The notes under the pieces: generated by a model
Told to the model about the DNA's origin: nothing
What the model saw: only the letters and a program-made list of their open reading frames with translations
Databases searched by the model: none
Position numbers and translations under genes: made by a program
Part shown: one piece after another, positions 1 through 6,063 of the stretch
Layout: every line of letters begins with the position of its first letter
Numbering within the stretch: the first letter of the stretch is position 1
Source of the DNA: WQUF01 sp031549885
GTDB taxonomy: Bacteria; Bacillota; Clostridia; Clostridiales; Clostridiaceae
Assembly (NCBI GenBank): GCA_031549885.1
Contig: JAVBPD010000150.1
Span: 1 to 12,235 of the forward strand
DNA: 12,235 bases
Direction of reading: 5' to 3'

Positions 1-90
1 CAATATTTAAATAGAGGATATGTGACCCAGAGCACTTTAGATAAAATAATTAAAAAAGATAAGAATGTAGATTTAAGCAATTTGTTATAA
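1..90 (+). CDS. C-terminal end of an unidentified protein (5' truncated by window edge)
   Basis: Frame 1 is open from the first base to a TAA at 88-90 and gives 29 residues, beginning QYLNRGYVTQSTLDK and ending DLSNLL. The piece is hydrophilic, with a Lys/Asp-rich stretch and a short leucine-containing tail, which would suit a soluble C-terminus. A weak terminator-like hairpin with a T tract follows about 60 bases downstream (150-168), consistent with the end of a forward transcription unit. The fragment is too short to assign to a family, and no function is proposed. It could be a chance open stretch, although the codon choice (AT-rich third positions) matches the rest of the window. Confidence 0.55.
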   Translation, partial: QYLNRGYVTQSTLDKIIKKDKNVDLSNLL

Positions 91-149
91 TTTAGGATAT
101 ATAATATTAATTTTTATAAAATAATTTAATGAATATAAATTAAATACAG

Positions 150-168
150 AAAACAAGCCTGTTTTTTT
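150..168 (+). terminator. Weak rho-independent terminator after the left-edge gene
   Basis: Six-base stem AAAACA / TGTTTT around an AGCC loop, running into a tract of seven T (162-168). The stem is A/T-rich and therefore weak, but it lies in the right place, about 60 bases after the stop codon at 90. Confidence 0.4.
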
Positions 169-360
169 AAAAAATAAAAAAGAGAGGTTTAATTGGCATA
201 TATTAAAACACAAAGTCGTTAGACTAACCTTATAAAACAATACTTCTCATCGGTTATAATACGGTATTTAACACCGCATTTTAAGTTAATATACTTAAGA
301 CAAATTTGTACTTAAATAATCTCAAAATTTATTTTTAATAGTCATAGTATAATTTTGATA
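169..360. other. AT-rich intergenic stretch without a gene
   Basis: Between the left-edge gene and the convergent leftward gene no credible coding frame was seen. It contains a few small symmetric elements: AGTC-GTTA-GACT (214-225), an imperfect inverted repeat CGGTATTTAACACCG (262-276), TTAAG / CTTAA arms around 284-299, and a perfect 10-bp palindrome ACAAATTTGT (300-309). A TATAAT at 255-260 has no recognisable -35 element. Nothing here can be given a function. Confidence 0.5.
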
Positions 361-404
361 AAAAAGACTGCTGCAGAATTGATTTTATCGATTATGCAAC
401 AGCC
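361..404 (-). terminator. Strong rho-independent terminator of the PstS-like membrane gene
   Basis: Read leftward, this is a long stem of about 18 positions (arms about 386-404 and 366-383) with a few G-U or mismatched pairs and a short loop, followed by a T tract (365-361). It begins about nine bases after the stop codon at 413-415. The Gs and Cs are concentrated at the stem base (GCTG / CAGC), as expected of an intrinsic terminator. Confidence 0.85.
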
Positions 405-412
405 CCATTTAA

Positions 413-1858
413 CTATTTAGATACATATCCACATTCTTCAATGAACCTCTGACCTTGCTTAGATAAAATCCAATCGATAATTTTTTGAGAGTTTTCATTT
501 TTAGTACCTGCTGTAACCGCATATACATCTATTATAAAAGGGTATGATCCATTTTTTATATTTTCAACCGTTGGCATTATGCCATTTATAGCTAATATCT
601 TAATATTATTGCTCGAATACATATTATTTACAAAATATCTAAATGTATATCCTATAGCAAAAGAGTAATTCCTATACTCTGCAACGCTGCTTACAAGCCC
701 TTCCATTATGTTAGCATTTTCTTCAACAATAGGTTCAGCAAGTTTTAGGTCTTTCATAACTATAGCTTCCATAATCGTTTGGCTCCCAGAGTTTTCAGGT
801 CTTTGAAATGCCATGATATTTTTTGAAATGCCTCCAACATCCTTCCAATTAACTGTTTTCTTTGAATATATATCCTGTATCTGCTTAATGGTTAAGCTAT
901 CCACTGAATTATCCTTATTTACAATAAATACAAAAGCTTCCTTTCCAACAGCTGTCATATTTAACTTTACTCCTTTTTTCTCTGCTTCTTTCATTTGCCA
1001 TTTTGAAGGCATAGCTCCAAACAAAATATCAATTTCATTGTTTATAAGCCTGTTATAAGCCTCATCAGTTTTTGAACATTGTACATATTCATAAACTGTA
1101 TTTTCATTTAAACCCTTATAAATTGATTGTGCTAAAGCAGCATATACAGGATAAGCGGCAGTTGCCCCATCTAACCTTGGATAACCTTTTGATATTTCAA
1201 GGTCTATTTTTTCAGTTGGGATCTTTAGCTTATTATTTTTCATAAAAGGAGTGTAATCATAAATATTAAGCTCATCTTGAACTGATACAATTTTATTGTC
1301 ATATCCATATAAAACTTTCGTACTGCTGTCATATCTTTGATATAAACTTAGGCTAATAATAAAAACTATAATAAATACATAAATCGACAATTTTTTAAAG
1401 CTATGTAGTTTTTTATTTTTAGGAAAAAATACCATTAAAATTGTTATAAGAAAAAGTATACCTATTTGAATAAAAGGAAACCAATGATAAAGAGCACTTA
1501 TAGAAAATATAAAATTAAGTAAAAAATATGGAATTGTAAAAATAAGAAATAGTACTTGAAAATTACCAGTATATTTATATCCATATATTCCATACATAAC
1601 TATCCAAACCATCATATAATAGCAAAATGATATTAATATTGGTAAAAACCTATGCCAAAAATCATCTGGTATATTAGCCCTTTTAATATAGATTATCCAA
1701 GTTGCAGATAAAATCATAGCAGCTAATATAATTGGAAAAATTTGCACTTGAATTATATTTATTAATATTATTCCCAAAAAAATAGACAAATCAATAAGCA
1801 GCGGTGTACCAATTAAACCAAGCAATAATGTATTAGTAAAGTAATTCTTATTCTGCAT
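413..1858 (-). CDS. Six-helix membrane protein fused to a PstS-like substrate-binding domain
   Basis: This 481-residue protein has two halves. Residues about 10-172 form roughly six hydrophobic helices (near 10-36, 38-57, 70-92, 100-121, 125-145 and 155-173). From about 225 to the end it resembles the phosphate-binding PstS class of periplasmic binding proteins: an anion-loop-like RLDGATAAYPV (228-238), LTIKQIQDIYSKKTVNWKDVGG (322-343, typically next to the hinge), RPENSGSQT (353-361, like the R-x-x-x-SGS/T ligand loop), and a C-terminal WILSKQGQRFIEECGYV helix. The domain probably sits outside the membrane and binds phosphate or a similar oxyanion, but no pstC, pstA, pstB or phoU lies nearby, so sensing is as plausible as transport. 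A ribosome site AAGGGGG lies 7-10 bases before the ATG. The gene is its own transcription unit, with terminators on both sides. Ligand and role are inference. Confidence 0.85.
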   Translation of the reverse strand: MQNKNYFTNTLLLGLIGTPLLIDLSIFLGIILINIIQVQIFPIILAAMILSATWIIYIKRANIPDDFWHRFLPILISFCYYMMVWIVMYGIYGYKYTGNFQVLFLIFTIPYFLLNFIFSISALYHWFPFIQIGILFLITILMVFFPKNKKLHSFKKLSIYVFIIVFIISLSLYQRYDSSTKVLYGYDNKIVSVQDELNIYDYTPFMKNNKLKIPTEKIDLEISKGYPRLDGATAAYPVYAALAQSIYKGLNENTVYEYVQCSKTDEAYNRLINNEIDILFGAMPSKWQMKEAEKKGVKLNMTAVGKEAFVFIVNKDNSVDSLTIKQIQDIYSKKTVNWKDVGGISKNIMAFQRPENSGSQTIMEAIVMKDLKLAEPIVEENANIMEGLVSSVAEYRNYSFAIGYTFRYFVNNMYSSNNIKILAINGIMPTVENIKNGSYPFIIDVYAVTAGTKNENSQKIIDWILSKQGQRFIEECGYVSK

Positions 1859-1869
1859 ATATATCCCCC

Positions 1870-1892
1870 TTTTATGCTATTTTAGCATAAAA
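1870..1892 (-). promoter_or_regulatory. Perfect 10-bp inverted repeat next to the ribosome binding site
   Basis: TTTTATGCTA (1870-1879) and TAGCATAAAA (1883-1892) are exact reverse complements around a TTT spacer. On the leftward mRNA this hairpin ends directly at the GGGGG of the ribosome binding site (1865-1869), and a CC at the far end could pair with part of it. It has no T tract in either direction, so it is not a terminator. It could be a repressor operator or an RNA hairpin limiting ribosome access. Confidence 0.45.
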
Positions 1893-1932
1893 AAGGCTAA
1901 TTTGCATTTAACTAAATAGCATATTTTTAAAT

Positions 1933-1971
1933 AATAAAAGCTGTTTAGTTTCTAGCTAAACAGCTTTTATT
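1933..1971 (-). terminator. Rho-independent terminator after the PRK06851-type ATPase gene
   Basis: Perfect 16-bp stem (1933-1948 with 1956-1971) around a seven-base loop, with the T-rich arm end on both strands. It directly touches the stop codon of the ATPase gene (1972-1974) and separates it from the downstream membrane gene, which must therefore have its own promoter. Confidence 0.85.
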
Positions 1972-3030
1972 TTATACTTGCTTTATAATGCTCTCATATA
2001 CCTTGTCTACTTCATTAAAGTCCATAGCTTCCATATATATTTTTTCCAAGTCTCTATGAACCTTTGAAGTCTTTTTTAATTCAAACATTGCAAGTTTTAT
2101 AAATTCATATAAATTAATCCTATAAAGCTCTTTTTCATAAGAATCAAATTTACTTAGCTTTCGCATAGTCTCCCTAGTTAATACTTCCCCTTTGAACTTT
2201 AAATTATTAAACTCATTTTCAGATACAAACGCAATTTTTAAGCTTGGCAAAACTATATGCTCAATAAAATTAGGATTTAAAGGATTAAAGTATACTTCCA
2301 TAGAACATTCTCTTAGAAGAAGCCTTTTATGAATATAATCCATAATATCTTCTTTACCTTCCCCAGGCTCACCATTTACAATATATATTTTTTCAAAATC
2401 TTCTATTTTTTCTTCTATATGAGTTATAACATCATCATAAGTTAACGAAGTTACAAAAGTCTGCCTTTCTTTTGCTTTTCCACATGGTATCAAGCTTAGT
2501 ATATCATTATCTATATATCCTAAAAGCTTATTGTATTCTAACACATTTCTATCTTCTAGGTTTAATTTCATTATTCTCTCCCAAAAGAAATTTGCACTAT
2601 AAAAATGAGAATATGCTTTTCTATATATTGCTGAAATATCATCTGTTATAGTTAAAATATTGCTTCTATGATCCCTAAGTTTTTGAATATCCCAATAATC
2701 TCCTAAATTAATAATTTTTTCAATGGCACCTGGATAGCTTGGGTCCATAGTATGTGGTGCAGTAGCGTCCATAATGCAAAAACCTAAATCTTTTACAACT
2801 ACGCCATCTAATGAGTGTATATCAGAAGAACAATGGTGATATTCAACATTATTTCCATTCTCAATAAAATAATTGCCAATATTCTTCATTAAAGAGGATT
2901 TGCCTGTTCCAGGGCCACCTTTTAAATAAATTATTATATTTGCTTCATTTTTTGAAATAATGTTATGATAAAAAGATTTAAATCCAAATGCTGTATTAGT
3001 ACCAGAAAAGTAGTTGAGAACCTTAGACAT
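1972..3030 (-). CDS. PRK06851-type P-loop ATPase with a degenerate second nucleotide site
   Basis: A 352-residue soluble protein with no signal or membrane segment. It has a classic Walker A motif, GGPGTGKSS (38-46), and a second P-loop-like motif in the C-terminal half, NGEPGEGKED (219-228), where the usual Ser/Thr after GK is Glu. This two-P-loop layout, with the conserved stretch DGVVVKDLGFCIMDATAPH (75-93) between them, matches the uncharacterised family I know as PRK06851, found in Clostridia and Bacilli. ATP binding at the first site is likely. The substrate and pathway are unknown, and a nucleotide kinase or a regulatory ATPase are both possible. The start is well supported: AAGGAGG (3044-3038) lies seven bases before the ATG. 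The gene follows the CDF gene by 53 bases but has its own good promoter, and it ends at a strong terminator. Confidence 0.82.
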   Translation of the reverse strand: MSKVLNYFSGTNTAFGFKSFYHNIISKNEANIIIYLKGGPGTGKSSLMKNIGNYFIENGNNVEYHHCSSDIHSLDGVVVKDLGFCIMDATAPHTMDPSYPGAIEKIINLGDYWDIQKLRDHRSNILTITDDISAIYRKAYSHFYSANFFWERIMKLNLEDRNVLEYNKLLGYIDNDILSLIPCGKAKERQTFVTSLTYDDVITHIEEKIEDFEKIYIVNGEPGEGKEDIMDYIHKRLLLRECSMEVYFNPLNPNFIEHIVLPSLKIAFVSENEFNNLKFKGEVLTRETMRKLSKFDSYEKELYRINLYEFIKLAMFELKKTSKVHRDLEKIYMEAMDFNEVDKVYESIIKQV

Positions 3031-3058
3031 AAAAAAGCCTCCTTATTCATTACATTAC

Positions 3059-3087
3059 ATTATATGGAAAGCTTTATTTATTGTTAA
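3059..3087 (-). promoter_or_regulatory. Sigma-A promoter for the PRK06851-type ATPase gene
   Basis: On the leftward strand TTAACA (3087-3082) and TATAAT (3064-3059) are separated by exactly 17 bases, which is five of six and six of six matches to the consensus. The -35 element overlaps the stop codon of the upstream CDF gene (3086-3084). The predicted transcript would begin near 3052 with a leader of about 22 bases. An (ATTAC)-like short direct repeat, CATTACATTACATTA, spans 3048-3062. Confidence 0.65.
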
Positions 3088-4268
3088 TAATATGAAAAAT
3101 AATCTCTTTCTATATTTATAATGCAATTAGACATTGGATACTTTTGCTTTGCCTTTTCCTTAAATGTCCTTTTAATCTTTTCTTTAAGAGATAAAGTTAA
3201 CTTTTCTTTCTCATCAATCACAACTTCAAAGACAAATGTCATCTTCTCCTCATCTCCTATCACTCTAAAATCATGAATTGATTTTATCTCCTTAATTTCA
3301 TTTGATATTTCCTTTATAAAATTATACTTTTCTTTAATGCTCTCATCGTCGGTAAGTATTGGATCCATATGAATTACAATTATAACTCCAAGTTTTTCTT
3401 TAACATCATTTTCAGCTTTATCTATTATTTCATGAATTTTTATAATATTTATATCTCTAGGTATCTCTACATGTATAGATGCAATATAGCTTGAAGGTCC
3501 ATAGTTATGCACAATTAAATCATGCACTCCAGATATATATTCATGATCCATAACTATATCTATTATGCTTTGTACTAACTCCTTTGATGGAGCTTCCCCA
3601 AGTAGTGGATTAACTGTTTCCTTTACAAGTTTAAATCCTGAAAATGTTATAAAAAAAGCCACTAAAAGCCCTATATATCCATCTATTGGTATTTTAGTAA
3701 AATTAGAAATTAAATAAGATAAAACCACTGTAGAAGTTGCTACAACATCCCCTAAGGCATCAAAAGCTGAAGCCTTTAAAGCTGTAGAGTTTATTTTTTT
3801 TCCTATATAGCTATTAAATGATGATAGCCAAATCTTAAACAATATTGATATCAACAATATTATAAATGGAATTATCTCAAATAAAACATCACTTGGGCGA
3901 AGTATTCTATCAAAAGATGATTTAATAAGTTCATATCCCACAAGCATTACGAGAGTTGCAACTATAAGACCTGAAAAATATTCAAATCTACCATGCCCAA
4001 AGGGGTGTTCTTTATCTGGAGGTTTAGATGAAACCTTAAAACCAATTATGGTAATTACAGAAGAAGCTACATCAGATAAATTATTAAACGAATCAGCCAT
4101 AATTGCCATAGAATTAGACATTATACCAATCATAAGTTTAATTAAAAAAAGCATAATATTAATTACTATTCCAAACGCTCCTCCTACATAACCATATCTA
4201 TCCCTTACCTCTTTTTTATCAACATTCTCATAATCCTTTACAAATGTTCTTATTAAAAAATCATTAAT
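3084..4268 (-). CDS. Cation diffusion facilitator (CDF) efflux transporter, probably Mn2+; non-ATG start
   Basis: Membrane exporter of divalent metal ions, normally a dimer driven by proton exchange. From the ATT at 4268-4266 the frame gives 394 residues, the usual length of clostridial CDF proteins, while the first in-frame ATG (4154) gives only 356 and cuts into the first helix. Residues 1-38 (INDFLIRTFVKDYENV, then RDRYGYVGGAFGIVIN) look like the normal CDF N-terminus. Six membrane helices follow, then a ZT-dimer cytosolic domain (about 228-310) and a further C-terminal extension. Metal-site residues fit N62xxxD66 in helix 2 and D170xxxD174 in helix 5, a pattern reported for Mn2+ CDFs rather than the HxxxD of Zn2+ exporters. 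AAGGAAGGTGA ends eight bases before the ATT, and an in-frame TAG (4274-4272) lies just upstream. A single missing T in the T6 tract at 4260-4255 is the alternative explanation. Family assignment is firm; metal and start are inference. Confidence 0.85.
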   Translation of the reverse strand: MNDFLIRTFVKDYENVDKKEVRDRYGYVGGAFGIVINIMLFLIKLMIGIMSNSMAIMADSFNNLSDVASSVITIIGFKVSSKPPDKEHPFGHGRFEYFSGLIVATLVMLVGYELIKSSFDRILRPSDVLFEIIPFIILLISILFKIWLSSFNSYIGKKINSTALKASAFDALGDVVATSTVVLSYLISNFTKIPIDGYIGLLVAFFITFSGFKLVKETVNPLLGEAPSKELVQSIIDIVMDHEYISGVHDLIVHNYGPSSYIASIHVEIPRDINIIKIHEIIDKAENDVKEKLGVIIVIHMDPILTDDESIKEKYNFIKEISNEIKEIKSIHDFRVIGDEEKMTFVFEVVIDEKEKLTLSLKEKIKRTFKEKAKQKYPMSNCIINIERDYFSYY

Positions 4269-4296
4269 AAACTAAATCACCTTCCTTCATAATAAT

Positions 4297-4302
4297 ATTA
4301 TA
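4297..4302 (-). promoter_or_regulatory. Candidate -10 element for the CDF gene
   Basis: TATAAT on the leftward strand, about 29 bases before the ATT start. No convincing -35 hexamer lies 16-18 bases upstream. Transcription would begin near 4290, leaving a leader of roughly 22 bases with the ribosome site in its middle. That also makes an eight-codon peptide frame at 4290-4264 unlikely to be translated, since it would have no ribosome site of its own. Confidence 0.4.
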
Positions 4303-4366
4303 ATGGTAAATTAATTATAAATACTTATTTTAATAAATATTAATGATAAATAATATTATTCTTGTA

Positions 4367-4375
4367 TGATATAAT
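4367..4375 (+). promoter_or_regulatory. Extended -10 promoter of the M18 aminopeptidase gene
   Basis: TGATATAAT reads as an extended -10 element (TG-N-TATAAT) with a perfect TATAAT at 4370-4375. No -35 match was found at 17 bases, as is common for extended -10 promoters. The start site would lie near 4382, with the ribosome site AAGGAG at 4388-4393. Confidence 0.55.
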
Positions 4376-4405
4376 ATAAGTTAGTTAAAGGAGTGATTTT
4401 TTTTT

Positions 4406-5698
4406 ATGTATGATGTAGTTAAATTAAATAAAGACTTAATGGATTTCATATACCAAAGCCCCTGTTCTTTTAATGCTGCGTGCAATATTTCTAAAATGCT
4501 TTTATCAAATAACTTTATTAAATTAAATGAAGACGAAGATTGGAATTTAGAAAAGGGGAAAAAATATTTTATTACAAAAAATAATTCTTCAGTTGCAGCT
4601 TTTGCAATAGGGAAAAATAATATTAGCGAAAATGGATTTAAAATAATAGGTTCTCACAGCGATTCTCCTGGATTTAGAGTAAAGGAAAACCCTGAAATAA
4701 TTGGTCCAGGTGGCTACTTGCAGCTTAACACTGAAGTTTATGGTGGCCCTATTTTAAGCACATGGTTTGACAGACCTCTATGTATTGCAGGAAAATGCGC
4801 CTTAAAAAGCTCAAACCCTATGAGGCCCATTATAAAAAATATAAACTTAAATACCCCTATTTTAATAATACCTAATATTGCTATACACCAAAATAGAGAA
4901 GCAAACAAGGGATTTGAAATAAATCCTCAAAAGCATACCCTTCCTATTATGGGATTAACAGAAGAAGCAAATAAAGATAAATTCTTTATTAATTTAATAG
5001 CAAACGAATTAAATGTTTCTATTGATGATATATTGAGCTTTGAATTAAGCTTCTATGAATATGCAAAAGGAGAATTTGTTGGATTAAACAATGAATTTAT
5101 ATCAATTGGTAGGCAGGATAATCTTTCTATGGCTTATTTGTCAACTTTGTCATTAATAGATACACAGCCAAATGATGGAATAAATCTAGCTATTATCTTT
5201 GACAATGAAGAAATTGGATCTAGGACAAAGCAAGGAGCAGGATCTCCATTTTTAAAAACATTAATAGATAGAATTATTTTATCCCTAAGCAAAGAAGAAG
5301 AAAATTATTATAAAATAATGAACAACTCATTTTTTATTTCTTCAGATATGGCTCACTCGATACATCCTAATTGGATTGAAAAATCTGATCCAGTTAATAA
5401 ACCTGTTATTAATAAAGGTGTTGCAATAAAAATTGCCTCCAATGGAAGCTATACATCTGATAGCGAGTCTATTGCTATTTTTAAAATGCTCTGCGGCAAT
5501 TATCCTTATCAAGTGTTAGTAAATAGATCAGATACCCCAGGCGGGTCTACCATTGGCCCAATTTCATCAACTCAATTACCTATTAGAAGTGTTGATATTG
5601 GCAATCCCCTTCTTTCCATGCATTCTTGTCGTGAACTTGGTGGAACCTTAGACAATGTATCTTTAATAAACATTTTTAATAAATTTTATTCACTATAA
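4406..5698 (+). CDS. apeB: M18 family zinc aminopeptidase
   Basis: A 430-residue cytosolic metallo-aminopeptidase that removes N-terminal amino acids, often acidic or neutral, from peptides. The family's metal-binding and catalytic motifs are visible in order: GSHSDSPGFRVK (82-93, zinc ligand His84), NREANKGFEINP (163-174), GRQDNLSMA (235-243, bridging Asp238), FDNEEIGSRTKQGAGS (265-280, catalytic Glu and zinc ligand at 268-269), SSDMAHSIHPNW (312-323, Asp314), SDTPGGSTIGP (375-385), and LSMHSCRELGG (403-413, His406). The length fits bacterial M18 proteins, and nothing essential is missing. AAGGAG (4388-4393) lies 12 bases upstream of the ATG across a T run, slightly long spacing. The gene is divergent from the CDF gene and lies 95 bases before the first proline T-box. 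I see no terminator after it, so some read-through into the T-box leader is possible. The symbol follows common annotation of clostridial M18 enzymes. Confidence 0.93.
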   Translation: MYDVVKLNKDLMDFIYQSPCSFNAACNISKMLLSNNFIKLNEDEDWNLEKGKKYFITKNNSSVAAFAIGKNNISENGFKIIGSHSDSPGFRVKENPEIIGPGGYLQLNTEVYGGPILSTWFDRPLCIAGKCALKSSNPMRPIIKNINLNTPILIIPNIAIHQNREANKGFEINPQKHTLPIMGLTEEANKDKFFINLIANELNVSIDDILSFELSFYEYAKGEFVGLNNEFISIGRQDNLSMAYLSTLSLIDTQPNDGINLAIIFDNEEIGSRTKQGAGSPFLKTLIDRIILSLSKEEENYYKIMNNSFFISSDMAHSIHPNWIEKSDPVNKPVINKGVAIKIASNGSYTSDSESIAIFKMLCGNYPYQVLVNRSDTPGGSTIGPISSTQLPIRSVDIGNPLLSMHSCRELGGTLDNVSLINIFNKFYSL

Positions 5699-5758
5699 AA
5701 TTAAGCAGAGCGGTTAATCATTAATTTTGACAAAACCATAAAATAATTTTGAATATTA

Positions 5759-5787
5759 TTGATTTAGCTCGTTAATAATGTTATAAT
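5759..5787 (+). promoter_or_regulatory. Promoter of the first proline T-box transcript
   Basis: TTGATT (5759-5764) and TATAAT (5782-5787) are separated by 17 bases. The start site would fall near 5794, about 17 bases before the base of Stem I at 5811, so the whole T-box leader is included in the transcript. Confidence 0.65.
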
Positions 5788-5793
5788 GACACA

Positions 5794-6027
5794 CATATTA
5801 ATACTTTGACGAAGACTAGTAAATTTCTATTTTTGCACAAAGAGAGATAGCATTTGGTGAAAGCTATTTACAAAAATAAAATTGAACCCATCTTCTGAGT
5901 TCTGTGTAAACCACAGCGGAATAATTTCGTTAAAATTCTTAAAGTTGAGAGATTTTTTTAATAAATCTCTAATTAGGGTGGTACCGTCGTCCTTCGACCC
6001 CTTTTGTGGGGTTTGAAGGACTTTTTA
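5794..6027 (+). promoter_or_regulatory. T-box riboswitch (proline) controlling the first proS
   Basis: A tRNA-sensing leader that reads through its terminator when uncharged tRNA-Pro binds. Stem I base is GAAGA (5811-5815) with TCTTC (5891-5895). The specifier-loop motif is AGTA (5818-5821) opposite GAA (5884-5886), and the specifier directly after GAA is CCC (5887-5889) followed by the usual A. The neighbouring register CCA would also mean proline. The distal loop region carries GGTGAAAG (about 5855-5862). A hairpin AGAGATTT / AAATCTCT (about 5949-5970) precedes the T-box sequence AGGGTGGTACCG (5975-5986). Its TGGT can pair with the NCCA end of a tRNA carrying A73, as bacterial tRNA-Pro does. 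The competing terminator follows at once. Confidence 0.93.
5989..6027 (+). terminator. Regulated terminator of the first T-box
   Basis: GTCCTTC (5989-5995) pairs with GAAGGAC (6015-6021) and CCCC (5998-6001) with GGGG (6008-6011), followed by a T-rich run. Its 5' arm overlaps the region needed for the antiterminator, as expected for a T-box switch. Confidence 0.9.
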
Positions 6028-6063
6028 TTTTCAATTTATGTCAATTTGAAAGGAGTTTTTAAG

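Noticed and set aside
4264..4290. Eight-codon leader peptide ahead of the CDF gene
   Set aside because: Its ATG coincides with the predicted transcript start and has no ribosome site; the AAGGAAGG within it serves the downstream start better.
5727..5755. Perfect TTGACA at 5727-5732 as the T-box promoter
   Set aside because: No reasonable -10 element lies 16-18 bases downstream; the TTGATT / TATAAT pair at 5759-5787 is better placed.
6004..6063. N-terminal extension of 20 residues on the first prolyl-tRNA synthetase
   Set aside because: These codons lie in the T-box terminator hairpin and T tract; a proper ribosome site precedes the ATG at 6064.
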